A stretch of 64,000 nucleotides of DNA from Topomyia yanbarensis (GCF_030247195.1 NC_080671.1:69935412-69999411); one strand, 5' to 3'; shown: positions 12,082-24,480, numbered from the stretch's first letter. The notes: generated from the sequence alone by a model not told the origin. A program made the numbers and translations.

Positions 12082-12914
12082 TTAGAGAAACTCTTTAAGA
12101 AGCAAAAAAATAAATTGTGTTACAAAAACTTAGTCTGGTTAGACACAGCTGTCGATTGGCGCATCATGTATTTTCTATAACGTGGTGTGGTTAATCGTGT
12201 GCACTGCCGCGAGCCGCTCAACGCTGGGTTCAAGCTTTCGGAAACAATAACCTGTTATTTTTTTTCCCTTTATTTGTTGCTTTATACTATGTTCTACAAC
12301 TACACTACAAAATACGTTATAATAATTAGCAACAAGAAAAATGTCATCAAGATAGTGTTAAAACACGCTTTAACTTGTAGTGTGAACGTAGTATTAATCA
12401 CGGTTTTACCATTATAATAATATTTGTTTTGAGGATGACAAAGAAATGAAACACGTTGTATCTCCTTTCTAAAAATTAGAATTAGATTCAGTTGTCAAAA
12501 TTAATGTTTTAGAATAGCGGATCCACGAATATGTAGGACAGTCAGAAAGGCTTACGATTTTCTGAGAAATCGGGGGGGGGGGGGGTCCGAATTACCCCCA
12601 TATACAGGGAGTTTGGTTCATGGTTAAGAATCTATCGAGCGGTGATAAAGGATCAGATTTTGGGGAAAAAATCGTTGTACACGTACAATCAAATCTCAAA
12701 CGTTACAAAGTCAATGAACTTTTCTGTGAATAATTCGTCTTTAATTTCTTATCATTCAAACGCTGTACTTTGTATTTTAAATCTTTTAGTTACATTGAGA
12801 AGGTGAGAAATTTTCCTATATTTATCACGCAAAATTATTTTTTTAACGGCGATTACAAACCCATTACATTTGTGGTAACGTAATCCTGTGTTCTCTATTA
12901 ATTCGCAGCGAAAT
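12082..12914. other. Unannotated sequence with a 14-G tract
   Basis: A run of 14 G at 12572-12585 lies next to the probable outer terminus GGTCCGAATTACCCCC. No gene is recognisable. The 76-codon frame at 12187-12417 lacks any motif. Confidence 0.4.
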
Positions 12915-12922
12915 GATAAGAG

Positions 12923-13153
12923 CAGTGGCGGATCCAGGGGGAGAGTCCTGGGGGTCCGGACCCCCTCCGAAATTTTCTAAAGTTTTGAGAAATTTTAAAT
13001 TAGTTTTAATTTTATACTAGTTCAGAAACCAAATTTTACCACCAAAAGTGATTTTCATTAAATGAGCTCTTGACGTATAATTTATTGTACAATGTTCATT
13101 CCAAAATCAAAATTTTGGACCCCTCCCGAAATTTTTTTCTGGATCCGCTCCTG
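12923..13153. mobile_element. hAT-type MITE with exact 8-bp target duplication
   Basis: The element starts CAGTGGCGGATCCAGG and ends with the complement of CAGGAGCGGATCCAG. It is flanked by the identical octamer GATAAGAG (12915-12922 and 13154-13161). CAG-starting ends and an 8-bp duplication are typical of hAT elements. At 231 bp it is non-coding. A second complete copy is at 15524-15751 and a left fragment at 56803-56898. Confidence 0.9.
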
Positions 13154-13335
13154 GATAAGAGATAGATGTCGAATATCAAATTTTAGAGAATGTTAAGGGG
13201 CATGAAATGAACAATCGCTACGATAAATATTGTTAATTAATAAGTAGAAAAAATCAAAACTCATTTCAAAACACTAATTTTGAACTATTTTACTATTAAA
13301 TAGTCATTTGGTGAATATTTGTATTTGATATTTGG

Positions 13336-13540
13336 GTCATTCCACGCGAAGTGATAAAAAAAAGATGCAAACCTGAAATCGACCTTCACAAATTTGAACT
13401 AAATTTGGAGGAATTGTTCATCTAGGGCCAATATATAATAACCCAAATTTTTGTGTCAATTGAACCACCCCTTGGGTTCTATACTCTAGAATCAAACCGC
13501 AAGATGGCTTTTGAAGAAAATTGTTCAAGGAGTCTAGAAA
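13336..13540 (+). repeat. Dispersed repeat, inverted copy at 20215-20465
   Basis: Starting GGGTCATTCCACGCGAAGTG, this stretch matches the reverse complement of 20215-20465 over almost its whole length. The other copy holds about 70-80 extra bases with an 18-G tract. It is non-coding. It probably belongs to the same element as the adjacent hairpin 13525-14175. Confidence 0.7.
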
Positions 13541-14175
13541 AAATATTAATTTTTGCGGCAGCGCTGCCAATTATGCTATTTTTCCAGTTAAATATTAAAA
13601 GTTAATCTTTGTCTTAATACATATATTTTTATTTTGAAAATTCTAATGCCATCGTGTTCCTCAGACATTTTTGCATAAAAAACGCTTATAATCTCAATAT
13701 AATTTGAGCGCATCCTGAGATACACCGTTTTGAAGGAAAAAAGTTTCATTTTCTCATATAAAAATCCATTTTTATTGGCCAAAATTGATAAAATCTTCAA
13801 ACGGTCATAAAAAACAACCCTGTTCTGCTAGAACCAAATCAAAAACGTAGTTTTTCATCATTTCTCGTCTACTTTACGAAAAATTATGTTTGAACTCAGA
13901 ATACTTCAGTTGGTCTATTAATGTTGTGCGCTTGCGATTTTATATGGGAAATTGCGGTTTTTTCTCTTCAAAACGGTATATCTCATGATGCGCTCAAATT
14001 ATATTGAGATTATGAGTGTTTTTCATGTAAAAATGTCTGAGGAACACGATGGTATTAGAATTTTCAAAAATAAAATATGTTTTGAGAGAAAAATAACCTT
14101 TTCATATTGAACTTAAAATTAGCATAGTTGGCAGCACTACCCCCAAACATTAATATTTTTTCTAGGCAAGCTTGT
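13525..14175. repeat. Foldback: about 250-bp inverted arms
   Basis: The arm at 13525-13800 and the arm at 13935-14175 are reverse complements with modest divergence. Shared blocks include AATACCATCGTGTTCCTCAG, the block at 13689-13725 and GCTGCCAA followed by TATGC. The loop is about 130 bp. A transcript crossing this region could form a long hairpin. No protein is encoded. Confidence 0.75.
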
Positions 14176-15523
14176 TGATTGCTGAGTGAACGTCGATTTT
14201 TTCCCGTTTCGCTTTGTGCTGTGATGATGCACACGTCGAATCTCATAATAGTTTGTTCATCCCCCTCTCTCTGTTCATGCGATGAATACAATGCCTGATG
14301 AGTGGCGTAGTTGAGTAGAGGCTGGCACAATCTAGCTTAGAATTGCTCACACAGCATTTCGTTCGATGGATGAAGCAAATTCTTCCGAATGCCACGCTCA
14401 CTGAATCTGGAGGTAGCATTTTCATGCGAATGTGATTTTCGCCACTCGTGAGAATTTTTTGAAAGAATGTGTGTTGTGTTTGGCTGCCGGATAGAGTCAG
14501 TAGATAAAAAGGCTACCAGATGCATAGCGTTCGAACGTGTGCAGATGCCCAGTGATTTGCAAAGAAATTATCGCGCTTCCAATGATGTGTGTACAGCAGG
14601 TCCACCGCCCATAGCACTGGGCTGTCCTGTCATTATAAATTGATCAAGCATTACCCACTAACCATAATCACGAGGCATTGCATGAAGAGTCAAAAAGGAT
14701 ATGGGTGATAGGAATGAAATTGTCGCCATTTTTCGGTCTATAACACTATAAGGAAATATTTTGTAATCTCTGCAAACTTATGACTAAACGATACTATAGT
14801 CACTGTGCTATAGTGTTTTTAAACTGTTCATCAAAACTTTTTTCTTTTTCAAATATTTGGCACAGTGTATTGCGTAAGACAGAGTTATTCGGAAATTGAG
14901 TCTACAGGTCCAATGCAAACTATCCTAGCAAGTGCAGAGTCGGAAACAGAAATTGAATGTCAAAAAAATATACATTACCGCTATCATCAGTAAGAATTTT
15001 TGTAGAACAAAATAACGATGGGGTTATTTTCAATTTTCGCAAGGAAATTATAGCTAATTATTGTATGCAACTTTTTTCAACACTAACATATAAATTCTAC
15101 GTTGCAATACGGGTTCTACAAGGTAGAAGAACCATATTTTAGAATGAATTGATTTTGATGAACCGTATAATTTGAAATATTATAAATTGTATTTAAACTG
15201 ACATTTTAACTGATTTTCACTTAAAGTATTTTTATATGTGTTCTAACATTGTAAGCTATTTTGTTAGTGCTTCCATCAAATAGGTCATATATAATCACAG
15301 TTCACTATATTACATTAAGTTTAACATTTACAAGTTTTCCTACACATATCCGATCAAAATGAAATAACAGAATTTTATTGCAATGCTGTTTTCGTAACAA
15401 GTTGAGTTGTAAATGTAGCAAACTTATCGAAAAAAAAGATTTGCATATAAGAGCAATATAGTAACCAGTCGGTCCTTGAGACAGGCCTAGAGGACCTGGG
15501 TTAATTCGGACCTAGTAAGCGTT
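14176..15523. other. Unannotated sequence
   Basis: Overlapping minus-strand frames of 60-88 codons at 14064-14525 show no domain. GAGGACCTGGGTTAATTCGG near 15490 resembles the ends seen around 10854 and 12583, so it may be a solo terminus. No gene is supported. Confidence 0.35.
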
Positions 15524-15751
15524 CAATGGCGAATCCAGGGGAAGGGTCCTGGGGGTCCGGACCCCTCCCAAAATTTTTCAACTTGTTGAGAAATTTTAAA
15601 ATATTTTCTATTTTAATTCATTTTAAACTCAAATTCGTTCCAAATTAAATTACACCACCAAAAATGATTTTAATTAAATGAGGTTATTGTTCAAAGAACA
15701 TTTCAAAATCGAAGATTCGAACCCTCTCCGATTTTTTTTGATCCGACCCTG
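15524..15751. mobile_element. hAT-type MITE, second copy
   Basis: This is a diverged full-length copy of the 12923-13153 element: CAATGGCGAATCCAGG at the left, the complement of CAGGGTCGGATC at the right, and the same internal blocks. The flanking octamers TAAGCGTT (15516-15523) and TAACGGTT (15752-15759) agree at 6 of 8 positions, as expected for an older insertion. Confidence 0.8.
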
Positions 15752-16590
15752 TAACGGTTTATGAGCTATTGATCTGAAATGTGTTCACCGACTTGCTGGA
15801 CTTATTTTTTGCTGGAAAGCCTGATCAATTACACATATTTTAGCTGATATGGTTCGATCTCTTACTTTTATTGTGTATAAACAGTTCACTGCAAAAGTAC
15901 ATCAGAAGTTTGAAATACCCCAACCCTGGACCGCTTAACCAAACCAACCAGACCATCAAACTTTTTATCAGATTGCTTCTGACCACTAGAACTTTTCTTT
16001 CTTATCGATATGTTAAACATGCATTATAACTGATTAGTCTTTAAACGAGAGAAAGATTGTAATAATCGATTTAGCTGTCTGCGACAACGATATATATTAA
16101 GTAATGTACATATACGAGCAACCACAGACATTTTCTGAATTTTAATGAGGTATTAATTTTATAATATTTATTTTATGGCTGTACGTGTAAAAGATTTTTT
16201 CTGTAATAATTTGCAGACTGAATTGGCTGTTCTTTATCTTTTGGATGAAAATAAAAAAAATGTTTTTCATTCTTTTTTGTGAGAACGGGTAGTTGGTTAA
16301 TCGATTACCTTGTACGCAGCTCACCCCGCACATAGGGTTAGAGATTTTTCCAAAAGAGATTTCTCTAACTCGAAAAAAGGGCGAATGACTCTAAGGTTAA
16401 AACCTCTATAATCAAAAAATTAAAAACAAAATTGTTTTTTTTGTGGAATACATTGAAGACCCGATTGATAGTTGGTAGTGTGATGGGCTTTAGCAGACGA
16501 ACCGAGCTGATTTCGAGTAAATCCTTACTTGAGTATATTTTTCATTTCTTAGAGATCCGAAATTAAATTAAGAAATTATGGACTTTTAAC
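15752..16590. other. Unannotated sequence
   Basis: A small palindrome (GGTTAGAGATTT and AAATCTCTAACTC, about 16334-16370) is the only structure noted. A 63-codon minus-strand frame (16142-16333) is A/T-biased and unrecognised. Confidence 0.35.
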
Positions 16591-16595
16591 CATAG

Positions 16596-16809
16596 AACGG
16601 TTTTGTAGGGTACATTTGAACCCCAGGGCTATTTGCAATCCCTGTAATTCTGTTACGGTTTATTTTAATTACAAGCAATCTTTGTGATAAATCATTTTTA
16701 TTATTAAACTTCCATTATAGCAGGCGATACCCATTCGTTTCACTTGATCAACTTAACAGTGCCCGTTTAAAGTTTGTCTGGGGTACAAATGTACCCCACA
16801 AAACCGTTT
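16596..16809. mobile_element. Short MITE, AACGGTTTTGT terminal repeats
   Basis: AACGGTTTTGTAGGGTAC at 16596-16613 is matched by its complement at 16791-16809, and the similarity extends into GTACATTTGWACCCC. An additional solo right end, GTACCCCACAAAACCG, lies at 17532-17548 in the same orientation as the right end. No clear target duplication, no coding. Confidence 0.55.
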
Positions 16810-19800
16810 ACGTTAGTGTTTTGTCATGCGTACATAATTCGGAAAACTGATTATATCTTTTTCTGTAAGCAAAATATCGATACAAAGTAAGCGAGAAACT
16901 TGTATAAAATAGTGTAAGCTTAAACATTGCTGAACAATAGAATTTGTTATTTAATAAAATAAAGCTACTACAGCAAAGTAACTATAAAATGCGCTTGGAT
17001 CATTATCGTAATTTTTGCTTTAGCGGATGAAAGAGGCAAAACTCATTCGTGAATATGATTTGTATTTAATATGTATCATGCACTACTCATCATCTTCTGT
17101 ATCCCAGGGTCTGGAGCACACTTACTTTATATACACTACAATGCACTGGCTCTACCTATTCCTTTGACGCCTTCCTGTTTTATCACCGTTACTGCATATT
17201 GCTGTATCTTTACTGTTTGTGTTAGCGTTTGATGTTCAAAAAATCATCGGAATAAATACACTTTTTGACTGGTTTAGGAACTATTTACTTTTAGTTCAAA
17301 AGACAATTTAATAATCTTCACAACGCAGTGTAGAAAGTTAAAATCGTTTATAAATTACCGGAGTTATAGAAATATTTAGGGAAAAATGGAAATTTCGGCA
17401 TATTTTAAAGATTTATTCTATAAAAATTTTAATATTACATAATAAAATAGACCAAACACAAATATTTTTAAACAGGCTGGTTTACGATTGATTTTAGAAC
17501 AAAACTATCCAATTTATTTATGAATTGATTGTACCCCACAAAACCGTTTACGTATAGAAAACGTCACGAAACCGTTGTAGGGTTAATAAATTGTAATGAT
17601 CTTTGTTTTCAGTTTACTTCAGGCTCGCAGTTTTCGGACCATGCTTCGCGCGGATTCTCAGACAGAAATCGCCGAAAGTTCTTACGTCTTTTAATTATTC
17701 CACAAACAATTTCAAACTTACCTAATTTACGTCCAAAAGAAAAAATAACCTCCCCTTTAGAAGTTTATTCTCCACAACACTATATATAGATTTTTTTACA
17801 GATCGACTTCGACGAATCAAGTTTTTATGAGAAACAAAATTCAGATTACCCAATTGTTGTCACTTTAGCTACTTTATGCTCCATACGAGACGCTTTTCTT
17901 AAATAGACATTGTTGATGGAAAGTATATATAATTTGCATACTTTGAGAAAATTTAATATGGATCCAATCTATTTTTTGTTATTTATTACACTATGATGAT
18001 TGCCTAAAATGTGCTTTTTGCAAATTTCGTATCTAATGATATCCCAATAAATAGAAGACGAAAGCAATATATAAATCTTCAAATATTCAATTCCGCCGTA
18101 ACGTCTCTTATGTACACTTCGAGTGTACTGAAAACTTAAAACGCGTTTTTCTCGAAACCATTTTTTAGCTGATCGAAATGTAACTAGAGCAAATGATTTT
18201 TTATCGTTTTGAAATTTTCACAGTGCAATAGGATTTCGGCAACAATTTTATTTTATTCAGTTACCAAAACCGAAACCGTGCCAAAAATAGAACCTTATTT
18301 TTAAAGCGTGGATTTTCAATTTACGACTTCTAAAATGTTTCAAGGATGTTTAATGTTATGTGAAATGGAATGAGATGAAAGAAAAAATTAGCAAATTCAA
18401 TTTTATTCATGTTTAATCAAATTCAGCCATCATCGCACATTCGCACTACATACATTTGAAAACATCGATGTACCACAATTCCATTTGCTCAAACGAACGT
18501 GATTTATTGTGAATGTAATGTCAGCGTGTGCATTGCGAAAAGAGAAAAAAAAATCCTTACTAATGGACCCCTCACCCTATGCTTTCTACCCATTCGGGCG
18601 TAAAGTGTTTCGCCGCCCCTGCATAACGCTAAAACAAACTATTTGGGTGCTATTAGTTTTGTATTCCTAAATACGGCTTTGGGACGCACTATGGTCAGCT
18701 TTCGATATGTAATGATAATTAAGTGCCAAGTTTTGCAGCGAAGTCGTAATAATCGAAAGAGAAACAGGCTCGCAACGTTACTAAGGTTCTATTGAAAATT
18801 TTCTCCAGAACTAGTCTTATTATGCATGCATGTGCATTCCTCTGTTCTAGACTCTCAAATTGCAAAGACTCTGGGTCTTATTATAAAAATTGATTTGCGC
18901 CTTTAAGGGTTAATATGACTCCAATCTATGGAAATAAAGTCAAATGTGATATCAATTGATACAAAAAATATCTATTGTAAATTTTTAAAAGACTTATTAA
19001 GTACTACAAGACTGTTGCCAAACTACGGAACCCAATTGTTGCCAAAATCGGAGTGTACCAAAAAGGGAGCATGCCAAAAATGGAACGTACTGTATTTTCG
19101 AAATATACTGTATTTTCGAAATTGATTTCTCCATCTTGTGATGAAATTACTCGATTAAATTTGTTATGTTATAAATTCCATTTAACAAGATCTCAATTCA
19201 TCTATTTATTGCATATTTGCAATCACTTGCCTTACAATCAATGGAATGCGTAAAAATTGACATCAACCGCTTTGCTTTGTTGTTAAGAACCAATATAATA
19301 ACACAAATGCGTTGAAAACAGTAAAATTCTCGTGTTTGAGCACAATGAAAACTCGAATAGAGTGCCCCTATCGTTGCGCTACCATTTGACTCAATGCGTT
19401 GAACAAAGATGGCAGACACTGCTCTAACCAACGCCTTCAAATGGGTGATAATAGAAACGTGGCGCAAATAGGCTCATCACTCTACCTCTTTTTTCGCGCT
19501 TTATAGTGGTGTAACCCCTTAATTTACAAACCATTGATTTACTTGCGATGTTTTTTCCGCCAAATTAATTCATGATTTATGTTATTGGGATGCCTTGAAC
19601 ACTGCGCTCCATTTCACGACAGACGTGCGCGCTTTCATTTAGTATATCAGGTAATTTTTCACGCAATATTTTGATTCCCGGAGACGGAAGCAGCCCATTA
19701 AAATCAGTTCCTTCCTAATCAGGAAAGCGAGGCAGAACGCTTTATAGCCACCAGCCGCTAGCAGTATTCCGATGTTCGTTTTCCAAGAGAATCAATTACG

Positions 19801-19840
19801 TAGATACTTATAACCAACGCGCACAAGAACAGCAACAGCA
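16810..19840. other. Unannotated A+T-rich sequence
   Basis: Three kilobases contain only frames under 90 codons, none recognised. The supported details are a solo MITE end at 17532-17548, a 16-bp tandem duplication TACTGTATTTTCGAAA near 19089-19122, and GTAACCCCTTAA at about 19511-19522, which matches the terminus of the 8591 MITE. Confidence 0.35.
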
Positions 19841-20214
19841 CCGGCATCGAAATGGCGTTCACGAATGGCATTCAAGCGAAAGCGATTCATTCAATTATTG
19901 CGAATTTCATTCTCATGATTCTTGGCTCCGAAAATTCGTGCGAGTGTGGACTCACAGCCTACACGAAAATGGTCTGAGGAGAATGACATATGAATGAACC
20001 TGTGCTGTGAGTTAGTTTATTCTCTGTCTCCCGTCGCTCTCACTCTCTCGAGCTTGATTTCGGCTTTCGTTTTCAATCTGTTCGATGGTTCTTTCAAGTA
20101 TTGCCTTTCGATAAATCTAGCACGGAAAGCCATTCGGCAGATGAGTTTAGTTCGCATTCAAGCGAATGAAAATTATACAACCTTGTTTCTAGGTTTCTCG
20201 AACAATTTTCTTCA

Positions 20215-20465
20215 AAAGCCATCTTGCGGTTTGATTCTAGAGTAAGTAGAACCGGAGATATGATCAAAAGAAAATCAAGGGTTTTGGCAATTTGCCAAAA
20301 CGGGGGGGGGGGGGGGGGGTGCTCCCATGACCCAAGGGGTGGTTCAATTGACACAAAAATTTGGGTTTTTATATATTGGCACTAGATGAACAATTCCTCC
20401 AAATTTGGTTCAAATCCGTGAAGGTCGATTACACATGCCTTGATCACTTCGCGTGGAATGACCCA
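20215..20465 (-). repeat. Dispersed repeat, inverted copy of 13336-13540
   Basis: The reverse complement of this block aligns with 13336-13540 from GGGTCATTCCACGCGAAGTG onward. An internal segment absent from the other copy holds an 18-G run (20302-20319) preceded by a small palindrome, TTTTGGCAATTTGCCAAAA. Non-coding. Confidence 0.7.
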
Positions 20466-21060
20466 TTTGCAATGAAACCTTCAGAATAAGAATATAAAGC
20501 AGATTTTTTAGACTAGAGTGTTTCAAGCACTTGCAAGTCGATTACAAAAAAGTTTAATGGTGAAATTCCAAAAAATCGAAAAGAGATACAAATACGATAT
20601 TGAAACACAAATTGAAGAGATAGAAATACAATATTGAAAAATAAATTATGGAATAAGGCCATTGCAAATCTTTTTTAAAAATTATGTCACCCCCCCTTCA
20701 AAATCGCTGAAAAAAATCAGGGGGCAAATAATTCCATTTTAAACGCAACAGTCGATAGAGACATAATCGATCGTTGCATTCGAAAATAATTTCGATAAGG
20801 AAACAATCTGAATTCAAATCAGACTCCTGGCGATTTATATGTGGTTCAATATTCAATATACATGAGCTTTACCGAAAAGTTTTTGACAATTAAAGATTTC
20901 ATATGGGATCGTAGTGTTCATACCGTATTTCTGCAGCCATATGTGCGATTCTTATGAACTTGATCAGATCAAAATCTGCTACCAAACCTTCCATTTAAGG
21001 CTAAGCTTGTGAAAATCGAATAAGTCGTATTCCAAGAAGCCAAAGAGACATTAATTCTGA
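20466..21060. other. Unannotated spacer
   Basis: A stretch of about 60 bp around 20645-20705 is an inverted match of about 25740-25805 (shared block AAAAAAGATTTG). Otherwise I see nothing I can name. Confidence 0.35.
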
Positions 21061-21079
21061 AATATTCCAAGAACCAGAA

Positions 21080-21640
21080 ACATGCGAAGTTTTCGAGATA
21101 GACGCTGGAATCAAAAGAACTTTGTCTGGCCATCAGCGATCAAGAATGCTCTAGCAAAGCTAAATATAGATCTTACAAGTAATGGTATCATCGGCACTTA
21201 CCGCAGGGGGAACCGGCAATCCATTATCGATGTCAATTTTTGTAGCCTTGGAGTAACCGGAAAGATGGACTGAAAAGTGTGCGAGGATATATCCACAGCG
21301 ACCACCAAGCGATCTGGTACCGCATTGATAACAGGACTACACATGAATATGAATATGTGGGAGATATATAAACGAGTGAAGATGGAAAACAGCGATTTTT
21401 CACAGGAACGTGTCCGTCGATGAACATGAATTTGAGGGTATCCTCTTCAACATAAATGCGAACGAGTTCACGGCACTACTAACAAGGGCGTGTAATGCGA
21501 CCATACCAAGGGATGGGAAACCGAAAAACGGTCGCCGGGTGCAATACGACGATTATCGATCTACGTATAAGTTACCTCCGAGCTTGGAGAAGAAGTCGGA
21601 GATCACTTCGGTTTCTCATCTCGCTCAGTTCAGAAGCTAG
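21080..21640 (+). pseudogene. R1-like non-LTR endonuclease relic
   Basis: Frameshifted remains of the C-terminal half of an apurinic-like endonuclease from a non-LTR retrotransposon. Around 21297-21323 the translation SDHQAIWYR contains the Ser-Asp-His catalytic/structural motif that ends this domain. It is followed by sequence resembling the linker before reverse transcriptase. At least two frameshifts split it. The same element seems to resume at about 23650 (linker, then reverse transcriptase), because a LOA-like ORF1 fragment has inserted between. R1-clade assignment rests on my memory of linker and RT wording and is moderate. Confidence 0.65.
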
Positions 21641-21738
21641 AAATCGCTCCGCTGCAATAGCAGGGCAAATAATCAAATTTACCCGCGCGACGCTTGGTCT
21701 ATTTGCAAAGGCAAAAATTGATTCCTTCTGCTTAGTGT

Positions 21739-23638
21739 GTGAAACGTGAACAAACAATGAGTGACAATGCAAAGCAAAAGTATATCACGATGCGGGCAAA
21801 CTGTGTTGCTGTTGACTACACGAAATATCCGGCAATACCATCAATTCATGAAGGGGAGCAAATGTTGAAGGTGAACTTTAAGTTCAACGTAGCTTGTGGT
21901 ACTTTATGCGGTGCAATTCCACCATTTACGTCATGCGGTACTGAATATGTTAAAAACATTAGTCAAGCAGAATCATTCGCTTCCCAGAACAACATGAAAC
22001 ACGTCATCGAATGTAATGACATTTTATACAGTATCCCAACGTATATAGATGTTGACAGTATTGAAATAAAGATACATGACCTGGCACCACGTACTAGTTC
22101 CTTCGCTATCAAACAAATCCTGTCAAAATACGGAGAGGTGAATAGTGTTAAGGAAGATACTTGGAGGAACTTCTTCCCAAGACTCCGCAACGGCGCACAG
22201 TGGCGGGTCTTCAAACAAAAGTCGGACAAACCTCAAATGTTACCTAAATTGGCTGAAAATCACAATGTAAGCTAATTTTGAGGTTCTGAGCTCATTTTTG
22301 ATGTCAAAAGTCGTAAAATATTAAATGCATTTTTCCATACAGTGTCATTGAATCTTTCTTATAACTATGATCTCGTTTTCATGATAGGTTTTCCGTTACT
22401 GTTCACCAATGTCAGCAATATCATAACAAATGAAGAACACTACTTTAAATCCATTGTATAACGTGTTGGTTTACTGTAGATTGTCTCACTATTTTACACA
22501 AAACACCATGCGCCTCCATATCAGCAACAAAGCTTCAAAATCTCCTTAAAAAATTTTGCGCACTTAGGCGCAGAACGAGACCATGATATTCGAAAAGTAG
22601 AGATTATTTCCCATAGAATGTATACTATGTGACCGTTCCGAAATGATTCCGAAATTTGTACAGAATACATTAGTGAAACAAGTATTTTTGATCTGACCAT
22701 CTCAAACATATTTAAACTAAAAAGTCATAGTTCCAAGCGAATTCACCAAATGTATTTTTTCACTAACCAACTTCTTTCGTTCTTCTACACAATGAGACTA
22801 GTTGTGCTAAAATCGGACCAAAATCAAAAGAGCAAAATGCATATGAAGTGAACAGAGCAATGGTGGTTTCGGAAATGAAAATCATTAAAAAGTCCGGACT
22901 TTGCTACGTTTAAACACATGTTAAAAATCTTGTTCTTATCCAATGATCATAAAATTTTGAATATACATCATTCAATACATGAGAAATTTAGGAAAAATAT
23001 AAAATATCAATATTTCAAAAATAAATTTTTGAGGTTTTGGCCACTGTGCGGCGTTCGTGTGGTGAGAATGCGTCCGACAAAACCTATTCCCTCTTACTTG
23101 ACTTTCACATGCAAATCATCTCATGGTGTTGAATATTCTCAACGAATACTAGTCACGCACCCAGGGCAGATTCCTACCTGTCAATATTGTGATCATCCGC
23201 ATACACCACGGGAAACCTTGCGTAGAGAATGCTAAAGAAATTCCACCTGATACGACCAAAGCCGGTATACAATCATCGTATGTTAAACAACAACCAGTTG
23301 GTAAATCAACGACTGCAGACCGGGCATTCACAAGCACCAGCTCAACAACGATCGGCCCCAGTACCACTAAACCAACTGCCATTACCAACATCGAAGTAAC
23401 AACGATTACAGCAAATGTTTCCAAACCAACAACCAACACCACCAATAAGGAATCTAATACCGATGAAGAAGGATTTACAATAGCGACCTGTAAGCACAAA
23501 CAACAAATAAGAACATCCGACGATGAGCAAGATGAATGCAGTACCGATGATGACATGGACGTAAACGAAAACGCGAGAGAAGACGGACCAAATGACCCCC
23601 AAGGTGCGCTCCACGGCTCAGTTGTGCTAACGCATTGA
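21739..23638 (+). pseudogene. Non-LTR retrotransposon ORF1 (gag-like), split by a MITE
   Basis: An ORF1 of LOA/Jockey-like type: an RNA-binding protein that packages the element transcript. The first part (21739-22195) ends in a conserved-looking block containing VNSVKEDTWRNFFP. The frame is interrupted exactly at the 853-bp MITE 22196-23048 and resumes at 23054 with VRVVRMR and TKPIPSYLTF. Further on, CQYC (near 23181) and HHGKPC (near 23205) are the two halves of a CX2CX4HX4C zinc knuckle, now in different frames because of an indel. A Thr/Ser-rich tail follows to 23638. No EN/RT of this element follows. The R1-like relic resumes instead, so this is an ORF1-only fragment nested in another retroelement. 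Confidence 0.75.
22196..23048. mobile_element. Transib-type MITE, CACAGTG ends, 5-bp TSD CGGCG
   Basis: The element begins CACAGTGGC and ends GCCACTGTG. The identical pentamer CGGCG lies on both sides (22191-22195, 23049-23053). Removing the element restores the reading through the ORF1 it interrupts, which fixes the boundaries. Five-base, G+C-rich duplications and CAC(A/T)(A/G)TG termini are known features of Transib transposons, the relatives of RAG1, and CACAGTG equals the V(D)J signal heptamer. The 853-bp interior encodes no transposase. A second copy is at 33185-35136, with strong similarity over the first 200 bp and the last 60 bp. Confidence 0.85.
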
Positions 23639-23649
23639 GCCGTGTCAAA

Positions 23650-24480
23650 TATATTTAAAATTAAAACAGAAATCAGAAAGCTCAAGGGAAGCGAGCTGCA
23701 AGAACCGCTCTTAACAAAGCAGTCAAGCTGTACAAGAAAGCCTTGCCACAAAGCCAACGCGAATTTCCTTAGGAGAGACAAAGTTGGCATAACAAAGATA
23801 AAAGGCTCAGCTGCACCACCTGAAAGGTGCCCGGAAAAGATGGAGGTCACCATCGAAAGGTTTTCCCCACAACATTCTATTTTCGTCGTACAGTGAGGAG
23901 GATGATCTTTCAGCGTAGTCAATATATCTTGGTAATGTTAGAGAGAAGGAGTAATCCTGAACAAGCTAACGAAGTACGCGGACCGTGAGAACGGCATCTC
24001 ATGTAATTCGGCTTCCTTATAGGCAGGTCTACAGTGAAATCCATCCAAACGGTTGTGGGAGCTTTGGAGACAGCAGAGATAAGGATATCGTTTTTGCGTG
24101 GTGGTTCCCTTAGGCGTGAAGAATGCTTCAATAGTACTAGCTGGGAAGCAATCGCCCATTCGCTGTACAGCATGAGTAACTCTGCAGGATATTATAGAGC
24201 TACTTTCAGTACCGAACACTGATCTACGAGACAGACAAGGGAGAATCACAACTACAACTGACGTTCCTCGACTCGACGCTGTGGAACGCAGTGTACGATG
24301 GAGTATTGAAGCTGAACCTTCCCAGAGATATAACGATTTTCGGCTTCACGGATGATGTGGTGTTCCAAGTCATCGGACAATCGCTAGAAGAGGAGACACT
24401 CGACACGGAGCCCATCATAAAACAGAGTTGGTAATGACTAGCAGCCGAAAGACAGCGCGGTCGGAAAATATATCATCGAT
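23650..24480 (+). pseudogene. R1-like reverse transcriptase relic
   Basis: This continues the 21080-21640 relic. At 23650-23890 the frame includes a Lys/Arg-rich linker with ITKIKGSAAPPERCPEKME, typical just before the RT palm. Blocks with AFNSTSWEAIAHSL-like sequence around 24110-24170 (motif A area) and FGFTDDVVF at 24339-24364 (motif C, FADD changed to FTDD) follow in other frames. Large internal losses, including the motif B region, and many stops make it non-functional. The order endonuclease, linker, RT on one strand supports one element. Confidence 0.65.

Noticed and set aside
23149..23922. 257-codon minus-strand frame
   Set aside because: It is antisense to the Thr/Ser-rich tail of the retroelement ORF1 and has no domain of its own.
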